Part shown: positions 38,592 to 50,850 of the stretch, piece by piece
Numbering within the stretch: position 1 is the first letter of the stretch
How the letters are laid out: each line of letters starts with the position of its first letter
DNA from: Cinclus cinclus
Lineage: Eukaryota; Chordata; Aves; Passeriformes; Cinclidae
Direction: 5' to 3'
NCBI RefSeq assembly: GCF_963662255.1
Contig: NC_085046.1
Coordinates: 48,561,797 to 48,625,796, forward strand
Length of the DNA: 64,000 nt
Program-made: the position numbers and the translations under genes
The notes under the pieces: generated by a model
The model's database searches: none
What the model was told of the DNA's origin: nothing
The model's input: the letters and a program-made list of their open reading frames with translations, nothing else

Positions 38592-40649
38592 ATGGTATCA
38601 TATGCAGCGTATGATGTGAGCAACACAAATGGGTCCCTAAAGAAAGGGAAGAGCTGGCACCACAAACAGACACTCTGCAAGGATTTCATAGGGGGGGAGC
38701 AGAGGTGGCAGCAGCCCTTGCAGCTGCTGCTGCCCCAGGAGGCACCACAGCTTTTGACTGCAAGCCACCCCTGGTCTTTCTCCCTTCTTAGGCATGAAAG
38801 TAGCTGAAAACAGAGAGACCAAAGCTCCATAGTGAGCTGGGGAAAGTGTGGCCTCAGAGCTGACCCCAGCACTAATGCATCTGAAAATCTCAGCAGAAGC
38901 ACAAGCCCTATTATTTCGCTGGCAGTGTGAGGTGAAAGAGGGAGTGTGTTTCACATTGTCTTCTCCCATCTCTGCATTCAGTCCCCAGTCATCCTGTTTG
39001 AAAGGCCTGGCCCCTCCCCATTACTCCCACACTGCTGATATCCCACTGTCAGCTTGCTGGCCTGCCATGGGGCAGAGTTGTGACTGAAGGGCCAAGGCAG
39101 CACCATCATGACTTGCACAGAGTTGGTCATACCCAGAACCAGAGGTACTATCAGGTTGAAGAAGGTTTGCTATCATCACTTATCATCCCGTGATTTTGAT
39201 GTTTATGGGATGTACTAAACTGTTGGCCTTCTTGGCTAAAATACCCAAGTCACCCACATAAGAGCTGTAGTACTCATCCATTCAGTTCCTACACTCATCC
39301 TGTGATGTAGGATGCCTGTATGACTGCCTGTACATTTTAGCCCTGAAGTGCAGGGTAAGAGTCTTCATAATTACCTCCACCATTTCCTTTTTTGCTCAGT
39401 TCATTACTGTGTTCATGTAATGAAAAACTACTTGTAAGACTGAAGTGAGACATCCACATCATTTCCCACAGACCATTTAGATGCTATCAGAATAGCAACA
39501 ATTGCTGATTTGGGCTAGAGCTGAAACAAAGATACCATTCCTTCACTTTTTGCCCAATGCATCTGATGAAAATTATTCCACATGGCACCCTCACAGACAG
39601 AAATCCTCTTTGAAATGCTTATTTCCCTGCTATCTATGTGACTTACCTATGTATTCACAGGCTTTCCAGGATTTTAGTTTTTCCTCCGTGACTCTCTGAA
39701 TCCTAGGTTTTGTGGAATTTCTGCATTTTCATAAATCCCTACAAAGGGTTGATTTAACCATGGAAACAAGATTAGATCTGAAAAGAGGGAGTTTATATAA
39801 TAGATACAACCTGCCATGATCCTACAAAATAAGGTGAGGTTTTTACATCAGATAAGGCCAAAATAAAGGCTGCATTTTTCTGTCCTTTTCCTCTTCATAT
39901 AGAGAAATCTTACAGACTGCTACATCAACAATCCCAGAGTTTACCATGGAGCTTTTTATGACAAGGCTGTCAGAATCTAGCACAGGAATTTAAGGAGGGC
40001 AGAAGCTATTTTTGTAAAACTGTCATTTGATCTTCTTGGACTATTTCTATCCAAGTATTGTGAGGATACATATAGCAACATATAGCCTTTTTGATAAGAG
40101 CTCCTCTGCTTCCTGTGTTGAAAATTTGCTGGTAGTTTTGGCTAAGCAAATAATCAAGGAATGGACTAAATTAAGTGTTGTTGTTGACATTTAAATAAAT
40201 GTATAAAATAAACAAGAGCAACACAGCTACCAAAAAAACCATTGCCTACCAGTGATGACTTTCCAGCTTTTGTAGCTCTCATTTTTTAAATCCATATAGA
40301 TGCACATTTTGGACCAGATGTTTTCCTACTTGGGATCTCTGGAGATTTCAGATTTTGAGCTCTGTGGAAGCTCAAAAACTTATTGCTTCTGCTCAACTCC
40401 TGTTAGCTTGGCAAATGAAGTCACACCAGAACTATATTTTTCACTTAAAGTTCTGGTGTTTTAACATTTTTATTTATCTAAGCGATTAGGGACAATATAA
40501 AGTAGTTAATGGTCATCTTCTAAATTTCAAAGTTTATTCTTAATATTCCTACCTCCCTATCCACCATGCTGAACTTAATTCACGGTGAAGTAAGTTAGAA
40601 CACAGTGACTTTTGAAAGTATTCCTACTGTGCACGGTAGCGGGCAGAGA
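38592..40649. other. Unique DNA, no gene seen
   Basis: Frames of up to 118 codons at 38.5-39.1 kb overlap on both strands, have no recognisable domain and lack splice context. No repeat family recognised. Confidence 0.45.
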
Positions 40650-40654
40650 TAGGC

Positions 40655-41363
40655 TGTTCTGGTTTGAAAGACAGGTGTTTGCTGAGGAAAGTAGAAGCCT
40701 CCCTTTGAACTGAAAAATGTGATCCTTCCTCCCTACAGATTATTATGATTTTGAAATTAAGGGAGCTCTCAGGCAAAGATATGGGGTAGGAATAACAGTT
40801 CTTTACTAGTATATCTAACAAGACAAACAAGAACAACAACAGCTATGAAATTAGCCACAAATAGAACAGTAACTCAGTCCCAGTCCCTTTCGGGCTGCAG
40901 GCACCTTTACCCTGAGCTGCAGTTCACGGTGCTGGGGGTGGGTAGGTCCCGCAGAGCTGGGAGGGCTGGGGGTGATGGCAGCTCTGTCCCAGGTGGGAGA
41001 AAGAGATGGAGATAGAGCCCTCCGCTCATGGCGTCGGTCCCGATGCTCAGCAGAATGCTGGATGGTGGTAGTTTAAAGCGATAAGGCAGCAGTGCAGGGT
41101 CCGACAGCAGTGAGGATGGCTCCCGGCGCTGGGATGGCAGGGATGGGGCTGAGGCGGCGATCGTCCTTCTCGTATGAGCTCCACAGGGGAAATGGGCCGA
41201 GGCCCAGCCTTCCGCTTCCTCTTCTGGCTGTTTGAATCTCGCGGGGTTTCCCTCTTCCCTCCTCTCCCCTCCCCCTTGTCACCAGGGCCCAGTCAACAGG
41301 TATCTTAGCATGACAATGGGGAAAATTCCACAGAGGGAAAAGGGAAAGAACCAACCCCCAACA
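40655..41363 (-). mobile_element. Solo LTR, ERV-L-like family, minus strand
   Basis: A 709-bp LTR in reverse orientation: the plus strand starts TGTTCTGGTTTG and ends CCCCCAACA. It is flanked by a perfect 5-bp duplication taggc (40650-40654 and 41364-41368). It is very similar to the copies at 32255-32970 and 56775-57466, sharing for example the blocks around 'cagtccctttcgggctgcag' at about 40880. A solo LTR with no viral interior. The perfect duplication and close similarity suggest a fairly recent insertion. Confidence 0.92.
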
Positions 41364-41684
41364 TAGGCATAATCAGACACATGGTTTCCAATTTGCCACT
41401 GCCCCAAACTTTACATAATTTTATTAAAACCATCAGAAATCAAATAAAAATTGGACCAAATAAGAATGCCACACCTTTCCAACTGCTTTATCATGGTGTG
41501 AGTGACTGCATAATATACCAGTCCAATAGGAAATCAGCTTTACATTTTTACATTTTAAGAGAAGATTTAAGCAATCCTCTGGGCTCCTGTTGAAATGGCC
41601 CACATAGGAGCAGAGAAGGAGAATGAAACTTTCTGCCTGTGATTCAGGGCTTGCTATTTATTTATTTTAGTTTCTTTTTTTCAG

Positions 41685-41899
41685 ACTTCACCAATATCCT
41701 TTATCCAGAAAGTTTAGGAATCATCAGAAAAAATTTAACCTTTGGCCAGAGACAGTTCTACTATCAGGGAGAAGCTAGACTAAGAGAGACGTCATGGGAT
41801 GCTGCCAAGTATGTTCGAGCTGTACTCAATAATTCTGTGACGCAAACGTCATCCTGTGCCCTTGTCAGACAGCATTCCTACCTTCACAAACAGATGTAG
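41685..41899 (+). CDS. Possible terminal coding exon, unidentified
   Basis: A strong 3' splice-acceptor pattern (T-rich tract then tttttttcag) ends at 41684. It is followed by 70 codons with no stop, ending in TAG at 41897-41899. Composition is protein-like (charged and aromatic residues mixed, e.g. TSWDAAKYVRAVL mid-way) and the stretch is richer in CpG than its surroundings (acgtcatgg, acgcaaacgtc). I do not recognise a family, and no upstream exon was located. An internal caa|gtatgt could act as a donor, so the exon might end earlier. A possible AATAAA lies near 42805. It could equally be a chance frame. Confidence 0.25.
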
Positions 41900-44800
41900 G
41901 AGCTCTGCTTTTGGGCTCTGTGCAGTCATGCATCCTAATCCCAAATGGGTGCCCAACATGCCATTATTTTTCATCATCCTACCATTTTTAAAAGTGTCTC
42001 TATCAATTTAGTCTCCAGAATATTTTGCTGGCAATAACAGACCAAGGAATTAACTTGTTTGGAAACTGCCTTTCTCCTTAAGGACTAGGTAGCTGCAAGA
42101 AGTTCAGCAGTCAGGAGGAAATCAGAACTTATCTGTAATGCCAAACTTATATTCTAACCCCTTATAACCCCAGTGCCACATTTAATCAAAAAAGCCTGGG
42201 AAGGATCCGTGCTTTGCTACTGTCTATACATTATGTCTTCTACAGATAAAAGAGTCAAATTTCCATATATCCATCAATTTCAGAAGAATTAGGCTTTTAT
42301 TCACACACAAGGGAAAGAAAAAAAATTGTGAAAGACTAGTCAGGGGAGACTACACAGAGAAAATGCAGTATTCCAGCCCCTGACCCAGAATGTGTTTATT
42401 TCATATACCACATTCACTTACTGCCTTTTATATACACATATTTAAATTTATATATTTACATATGAATGGTGCATGCATATATGTGTATGTTTATATGAAT
42501 ATATTTCCTCTGAAAGAAATAGCACAATGTAAGAAGTAATGTTACCTGCAACTGGGAGAGATCAGAGTTTTTCTGTGGAAGATGGAAGAGCTTATATGAG
42601 AATGAAAGTAGTTAAGACCTTGCCTACCAGCTGAGACACATAACCCACATTAACTAGTATGCTATGAACCACATCAAAAGAGAAGACATTCTGCTACACA
42701 GCTCAGATGAAAAGCATGTATACAATCAATTTAAGAGACCAGCTTTACTTTGCAACTGGTCAGTAACTGAATATGCCCAATTAAAACACATCAGAGGAGA
42801 AGAAATAAATTGAGAAGCACAGGTCACTCAGTCACCTCTGCCCATTCATCCATAAGCTAAATGAAGGAACTGACCATGCAATGTTTAGTTTGCTAATTTA
42901 CAGTACCAAGCATGTTTCATTTACCTCTCAGCCTTAGCTAGTATGTCAAATAGGGTGAGACATTATGAATGACAGTTCTGGCAAAACCTGAAGCATGTTG
43001 CTAGACAAGATGATTTCTTTACTGAAAAAGTGAATATAACTGATGATGCTAAAAATGGTCAAAGTTAATTTTTCATTTTATTGTATAGTACCCATGTGAT
43101 GATTTTTCCAAGCACTTAATGGAACAAAGCTCTATGGGAAGCAAGATGGGGTGTGGCATACAAGGTGTGTGGTATACTGTATACTTAGACTAAAAGACAG
43201 CTGAAAATAGCTGGGAGGTCCCTACTTACTCCCTCTGTGCAGGTGCAGTTGAATGTCAATGCAGAGGTCATATCACCTAAGGAAATCACCTAAGGAGCTG
43301 GTAAAAGAAAGTGGAATTTGTTTAATGAACTATTAAATAAAGTAAAGGCTTCTATTGCATATTGATCTGACAAAGTGGCTCCAGTTACCAGAAAGATGAA
43401 TATACAGGCTGCTAAAATGAGTCTATCTTGGTCTAGCTATAGACATTCTTTGCCATTTAGTTGGTATTTGAAGTGAGACAGGAATAAAAGCAGTTCCTGA
43501 GTGATTTGAAAACATATTTCTGACACCCCAGGTCAACTGTCATTTGATTTCCAGGGCAGATGTGGAATTTATTTAGTAAAAAGCAAGTCCCAGACAGGGT
43601 ATCCATGCTTGGTTTCTCATACAGCGTCCATCAGAATAGCATTGCCATTTTCAAGCCACATGGATAATTTCTTACCTGTGGTCTGGCCTTAGCTGCCTAA
43701 ACTTCACTGGGAAGACAAAAAGCAGGGAACAAATTAAGTGACAGTTATTTCTGAAGCTAGCTGCAGTACTTTTATGAAGATTTTTTTTTTTTTTAATTTA
43801 GCCCAGAACACTTGAAATTAACAGTTTTTCCTTTTCAGTTCATGGCATAGAAAAGCAAGGCTGGTCTTGAGGGAATGTTAAACTTCCTTGTATATTCCAA
43901 CAATGTCTCCAAAGGAGCACACAAGACCTATTGCAAAACCTGGAGCTGAAGTCCTATTCCCTGAAACTTCTTTCATCTCCAACAGCATTCAGCAACAAAA
44001 CCCTACCAAATCTCTTTAGGAAATTATGATATATAGATAACATTTATTTTTCATTTATTTCTCTTTTTTTTTCACAGGCCTTCAGTACAATGAGACCATC
44101 TGCACATTTTGAGAGAGGTGGACAAGGCAAGAATATTTTTTACTTACTGGTCCACTGTTTCAATAAGAACATAAATTATTTCTCAAGAAGACCACCAAAT
44201 ATGATTTACAAATATTATTTACATCTCCAGGAGCATTTCCTTAGTACACTGAATGAAAGAAAAGACAGAAGATGTAGTATGAATATTTGAAAAAGCCCAT
44301 CTGTCTACAACGTTGTGAAATAAATTTCCTGGGAGAATATAACAGGTTTCTCACTGGAACATCTAAGGTGTAGAAGGGAATGCATTAACAGAGGGGCAGC
44401 AGAAAAGATATCTTAATCTCACAGATGGGCTAGATGACCTAAAAAGGTTTTATCCTCTAATACATAGGATTATATATACTGTGTTATATGGGTTTTTTTT
44501 CTCAGTATTCGTCTTCTCTGCCTGATTGCAAATCCCATTCAAAATGCACATTTCTCCTGAATGATACAACCTATAAAATGGCACTCACCAATTGTTTTAG
44601 CCATTTAACACATACAGAGTCTGTCCTTTTGGAATGGTGTAAGCCTATTTTTTCCCTGGATATGTCATTAGAATGGGAATGTCACTATGCTTTTGATGAC
44701 TTGCACAAAATAAGAAGACAGGACTGATTGGAAATGTGATACTTATATTTTAACTTCGTAATGCAAGTCAGTAAATATTAATAAGACTGAATTTTCAATT

Positions 44801-47800
44801 ATTAATTACATAATGAATAACATAATGCAGTTTTACAGTCTAATTCAGACATACTCTTGAATAATTTAATTCTGAAAATGGTATGACACAAAGGGCTTGG
44901 ATCAGAGTGAAATCAAGCAGTAAGGGGAATTTAATAGTCTCAGGCTAAGAAATCAAAATTATTTTCTCTCCTCCATCTTCCAATTCAAATGTTCTTCCAC
45001 GATAAAATTATATTGGAAAACAAAATCTCAGCATAATATCTCATCAAAGAATACAGCACCAACCAATTATTTCTTACATTCATACCAATAGCAAAAACCT
45101 GTACACCAAAAAATGTGCAGTTTCAAGTGTTTGATGATGTTTGTTTCCTAATCATTCATTTAGCTGCTCTCTGCTAGATCTTTCTTCATAATACCTGTTT
45201 GTGTAAATGGTCATATTTACTATTAGGGTATAGGATAGTTCTTGGGGCTAAGATGTGAAATAAGTTGTAGAATACAGAAAATCTTCAGATTTTTTTACTG
45301 TGATGAAGCAAAAAATAGACATCTTTCAAAAACATTTGTGAACAAAATTGTTTCCACATTCCTCCCTCCCCAGTCCCCCATGCCAAATGCACATATGCCT
45401 AGATTTTACTGCAAATCTGACAGACAAAGGATTTGAAGGAAATACTCCCATGCCTGAAAAAAAACACATGCTGGCTACTGAAAGGTGAAGGAATGTGATC
45501 TCCAGATACCAGCTGCTGTTGTCTGTCACCCTTTAATCTCTATGTCTGCCCCCTCATCAGGCTCCTTTCACTGCCCTCTGCATCTTAAAACACTTTATAC
45601 ACAAAGGGATGAACTGCACTTCTGCAATACCTTATGGTTTTGGCAAACTGGCACTTTCTGACAGCAGTGAGCACCCATGTAGCTTTTCATTCAACACCCT
45701 GTCAGGAGCTGGGAGGATGCTAGAGGTCGAAGGGTACACGGAGTCTAACCAGGGAGCATTTTGATAGAGCTTCTTATCAGTTTTCGGTGGGCTGCCATAT
45801 CCTTGCAAGCACATCTCAAGGCAAGGAGCTAACATGGTGACTCTGGTGCCACCCACACATCAGAGAATTAAACAGAATTAAAAAGTGTCAACCATTCTTC
45901 TGTTGAAATCTATCCTGGATTCACACTGCCATGAGAAGGAGTACAGATACAGGAGCCAGATGGAGCAAACACTGGTGTCTTTCAAATGCCTCTACCACAG
46001 GGAAAGGCATGTATGCACTCACACACACAAATAAAGGGAGGGAGCACCAGACTGAAGTGAGAAGAAATAAGGTTGCTGTGGGCAGGAGGGCTGGGGAAAG
46101 GAACAGATTGCTGCTCTGCTTTTTGCACCTGAACACCCTGCCAAATTGTCACTCAGGCCAGAAGTGGAAGCATAGCTGCAGCCAGTTAATCTCTGCCAAA
46201 CCGTACCCAACCAGCCTGAAGAGAGCCAACAGCTGCTCTCATATGCGAGCCAGCTTCCAGGTAGCCAATGTTATCAGAAAAGGATTGTTTCTCTGCATGT
46301 GCTTTTCTCTTTCTGGCTGAAATATGCCTCTCTGTGTGTCAGTGACGCAAGTTGAGCCATGGGGATACAAACACTGGTACTGCAGGTTTTTCAGTTGTTT
46401 CTTCTGACTGCAAAAAATAAAACTCACTCCTTTTAAAGGATAAGTTTTTCAATGCTGATGAGAAATCTTGCAATGCATACTGAAAACATGGGTGGTGTTA
46501 TTTCTTTAGCCAGATAACTGTATTCTCTTCAGCTGCTTCCAACCTTTTCACACCACAAAAAGAAATGCTCATTCTCAAACTCTGATGGAGAAAAAGCCAT
46601 GAGTATTGGGGCAAATATCCACCTCCATGAACATCTGCTGATAAAGCCATCTTCATGAAAGCACATTCTGGGTGCAAGCTACAGATGCCAACAGAATGCA
46701 ATGGGGAATCATCTAGTCACACGCAGCAAGTTGTTCATTATGGTTAATTTTAGCTTACGACATTTTTTTAATTCTAATTATGCTTATTTAGGCAAGGCTG
46801 AAGTGCTCAGCTTGGGGAGCACACACTTGAGCTTGCATTGTGTAACAGAACATATCTTCTTACTCCCTTGTGAAACACCACTAGATTAATGTACAATAAA
46901 CAGCAACAGAAATTACTACATAGACAAATTGAAGGTTCCTGTAATAGAAATACTGAAAGCAGGATATGCCTATGCTTATGGAAAATAAATTCCATTGAAA
47001 CAATTTGTACCTCTCTTAGTTCTGTTGCTTGCATGGCCTAAAAAGCCTCCTTCTGCACTTCTTTCTCTTCCCATTTATTTTGCCCTGTAACTTGATGAAA
47101 GCAGCACTTCTTTGAAACCATATGTGCAATTTACACCAAAAAAAAAAGGTTTTGGCTAAAACCAGAGACATTTATTTCATACTTCTTTCACAGGCAGAAG
47201 CATACACTTAGATTTCTTTAAAAAATTAAAATCCCTAAACTATGTATCTTCCTTTCCCAGAATGAATCCTAGAGATAATTTTTCTTTAAAATCTTTAGCT
47301 TACACTAAACTCTACCTTGGTAATGCCACATTTAATGGCATTCTAAAGTAAATGTTTTCTTGCTTCACAGTGCCTTTTAAAAATTATAATTAGATGCACA
47401 GAGACAAAACTGGGGAGGGGTGGGGAGAGAGGTTGCTGGCTCAAGTATTACAGAGTTAGAAAAAATTCTAATATTGCCAAGAAGAGGGAGAGGAGAGCAT
47501 TCATGCCAAATACAGACGACTATCTTTCAAAACCATGAGCACGGCTCTGATGACTGCAGAGCAAGCCTGCATTGTTCTGGGAAAATGCGTTAGATGCAAA
47601 GGAAATTTTCTCCCAACAGAGCAGCAGGCTTTCTTTTTCTTACTCTTCCCCTCCTCTCCTGTTTTTAAAATACCTTATTTTCAAATGTCATGAAATACTG
47701 GCAACTTTCCTTCATCAACATCCTGTGAAAAACTTCTATAGCTGTACTATTTTGCAGTATTATATAGAAATAAAGGAAGAGACATGTTATCAAGTGTTAG

Positions 47801-48124
47801 ACAATTAACATATTTCTTCAAATCCACATAATTAATAATGGGCCTGGCTGAGTAGAAACAGCTTTTTATTAAAAAAAACCCAAACACATACACACACACA
47901 CACAAAAACAAACAAACAAACAAACATCCCAGAAAACAAAAACAACAACAAAAAAACTTTTGAACACAGGTTTGGCAAAGTAAACTTCTTTAAGTTTACT
48001 ACTGTTAAACAAACTAGCATTAAGATTTTTCATGTCATTTAGGGGGAACCTCAGTACTGAGTATTTTTATTGCAAGCAGTTTTCCTCCACACATCACTGG
48101 GCTCAGTGCAGTCTAAGCAGATAC
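41900..48124. other. Intergenic DNA, no firm feature
   Basis: AT-rich unique sequence. Another acceptor-like tract (tctctttttttttcacag, ending about 44078) precedes a 66-codon frame and an AATAAA at about 44321, but the frame has no recognisable character. An (AC)/(CAAA) low-complexity tract lies at about 47872-47955. Confidence 0.45.
47872..47955. repeat. CA / CAAA low-complexity repeat
   Basis: A short (AC)n run followed by imperfect (AAAC)n and A-rich sequence. Confidence 0.8.
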
Positions 48125-48300
48125 TAGGAATTCATAGAATTCACCATAGAATCATTAATGGAATGGTTTGTGTTGGAAGGAACCTAGTTCTTGCTCCCCT
48201 GCCATATCACTCCTCTATACCTGTCAGCAGACCATGTTGCTTGAAGCTCCATTCAGCCTGACTTTGAACATTTCCAAGAATGGTATATCTTGCAACAAAA
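48125..48300 (-). mobile_element. Short CR1 3'-end fragment, minus strand
   Basis: On the plus strand, 'catagaatcattaatggaat' at about 48144 followed by 'gttggaaggaacctagttct' is the reverse of a CR1 3' terminus. It continues through a degraded 3' UTR to about 48300. Divergent and heavily truncated. Confidence 0.7.
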
Positions 48301-49268
48301 ACTACAGATATTGCCTTTGTTTAAAAAGCTTGAGAAAGAGGATGTTGTGATTTTTCCAGTGACAGTGTAGAGCTATTCACAGGGTAGGAGTAATGTTCAG
48401 ATCAAGAGGGGATCCACAGAAAATATTGATTTGCTTTAATTTATATATAAGTACCAACTAAAAACTAAGGATTTCCTTGCAATAATTTAATTATTTTCCA
48501 TTCCAGGTGTGCCATATCTATGCATTAACTAATTCTATGATAGAGTAATCCAAGTGAGCATTCAATTTTGAAGGAATGCATGATGTTTTTTGCAACTTAA
48601 TGAATTGTTCACTCTAAGCAAAAAGGTGGCTATTTATCCTCCCTTCCTGACATGCAGAAACCAATACAGACTTCTCTAGGAATCAACTTACAATATAAGT
48701 TATTATGGTTATTATTCTGTCAACAGTTGTATATTTGTGCCTTAATAAGTGGCATTCATGCAGAAGACCAAGAAACACCATGGTGCAAGGACATAATCTC
48801 ATACCACTGAAGACAGTGAGAATTCTGTAAACAGTGAAACTGTTCTTAAGTGGTGGGTGAGCACATGAAAGACAGGAACATGAATCCATTTTAGAAGGAG
48901 GAGATGAAGTAACAGAATGAGAGGAGCAAAGAGAAACATTTTGTCCATTCAGAGAAAAAGGCTTCACTTAGTTAAGATCTCATTGAGTTTACAGGCATCT
49001 TGTATCACCATGCAAAAAATACCCTTTTTGCTGAAGTCTTTGTCCACATTCAGTTAGTCCATTATGATCCTCCCTAGGTAACCTACTCCTCAGAAACTCT
49101 ACCCTCAACTCCTAATTCTTACTTTCACCCACAGATATCCTGCAAATCTAGAGCTGGGCAAGAATTGGAAACTATAGCTTGAGAGAAAACACTTTTTTCC
49201 AAAAATACTATTTTAGCATTTGAAACTGCAATTCAGAGATGTAAGAGCTTGCACACAAGGGAAATCTA

Positions 49269-49325
49269 CATAAATAAATAAATAAATAAATAAACAAAAA
49301 AACAAATGTGTGTGTGTGTATGTGT
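49269..49325. repeat. (AAAT)n and (GT)n microsatellites
   Basis: About six AAAT units (49269-49294), then A-rich sequence and about seven GT units (49308-49325). Confidence 0.85.
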
Positions 49326-49689
49326 TTAATTCTAGAAGATAGGAAATTGAATCCTTCAAAACAATCATCCAAAATGGTCTGCTTCACAGTTCTCCAAGTG
49401 ACCTCAGGCCTGGTAACAAAACAGTAGGTTTTCCTAAGTACAGTAAACACTCTCTGGAAATCTGCTTAACATGTATGCACTCACTCCTTCATAAAATCTC
49501 TGACAGTTTTGAAAGAGCAGATTGTTAACAAGAACTACATCTGCAGAAAAGGAAAACCTGCATTTCAGTCTAGGACCATAGTAAATTCATCAGTCCATTT
49601 AAAGCCATCTTATTCTCTATTTCTTCCTCCTCCTACATGGTTCAGAAAATAGGATACTGACAATTGTGTCAGCAGTTTGACTCTTATTA

Positions 49690-50110
49690 GTTTTACTGCT
49701 GAGTAAAATAGCAATTGTGATCCCTTTATGATCCCATCCCCAGCTCACCTTGGCATAGTTTAGTTTGCCAGCATTAAGCCTGGTGTAAACCCCAGCAAGG
49801 TAATTAACTTCACACTTAATTTCACTGCATGCTTTATATTGCGACTCTTACAGGATAATGTTCCAAAGTTGGGGGCCGTATTATGTCCTTAGGTGTCCCC
49901 AGGTGAAAAGTGTACAATGGAAAACAGTGACCTGAGGACATGCAAGTCCCTGTTTTGCCTGCCACACAGCAATGCATGAACAAAACTGAGCACCTGCATG
50001 CTAACACACATACCAAAGTGTGTTAAAGGCAAAGAGAGAGAGAGATGCAGTAATTACACTGACACATAATTAGTGAGCTTAACGCTGTTATATATTGCAT
50101 CTTTCCTTTT
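49690..50110. promoter_or_regulatory. Candidate homeodomain-site cluster
   Basis: High-complexity non-coding stretch with repeated TAAT/ATTA cores: ggtaattaac at about 49799, cacttaatttc at about 49813, gtaattacac at about 50051 and cataattagt at about 50065. Such clusters occur in developmental enhancers, but TAAT is also common in AT-rich DNA. Speculative. Confidence 0.22.
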
Positions 50111-50525
50111 ATCTTTGGCAGGCTTTATATGCTGTGGGACTAATGCTCACTTTCCAACCCACACTTCCCAGGAAACCAAGATACACTATGAAACAACTTC
50201 CCCAGGACATATTTTTCCTCCCTCTACATTAAATTCCATACTCTGCTGCCACAAAGATACAAATCTAGTCATGTATAGGCAGATACCTTGCAAGCCCCTG
50301 GGCTGGACCCTCTTCCCTCTGTTCAGGCAGAATGGGGGTGGCCACAGCTTCCCAGTGGGAATCAAACAGTATTTATTCACAAAATAAACTCATATTCAGC
50401 TGCATTGAAAAATCCTCAGCGAGGAAGGTGTTTATTCATGAGCAGCAGAAAGGAATGTAGGAAGCAATATCAATATTACATCTATTTGCACACACTGCAG
50501 CGGTGGAAAATACTTGAGCCCAGAG

Positions 50526-50850
50526 ATTTTAAGGCTAGATGGGACTACTGAGAGCCACTTGTATGATCTTCTGCATTGATTTTCACCCTGTAATTTTTGA
50601 AATCAAGCCCAGTGCTTCATGGTTATAGCACAAAAATCATAAGGGTCTGTACTTTTGATGAAACTTTTTCTAAAGTATGCATTTCTTGGTAATCTGTACC
50701 CTGAAAGATCACCTTTGGTCATGTCTTCTTTCCTGCTTTACTTGAAACTGCATTTTGGGTGCTCTTTTTGTAGATAGGAATAGACTGAAATTTGAGTTAT
50801 ATTTTTAACCTGTCTTTGAACAATAGGAACAATTTCACTGGTGCTATATA
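50526..50850 (-). mobile_element. Ancient CR1-like relic
   Basis: The block 'attttaaggctagatgggac' at about 50527, followed by 'gtatgatcttctgcattgat' and 'tcaagcccagtgcttcatgg', resembles the reversed 3' end of an old reptile/bird CR1-like LINE, with many substitutions. The tail fades out near 50850. Assigned by pattern only. Confidence 0.4.

Noticed and set aside
44078..44290. Acceptor-like tract followed by a 66-codon frame and AATAAA
   Set aside because: The frame lacks protein-like character; the T-rich tract can explain the acceptor by chance.
44429..44475. Short stretch resembling a CR1 3' tail (gatgacctaaaaaggtttta...)
   Set aside because: Too short and divergent, with no upstream CR1 sequence.
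50073..50387. 104-codon plus-strand frame with an acceptor-like ctttggcag
   Set aside because: No recognisable domain, and the acceptor is not supported by a matching donor or other exon.
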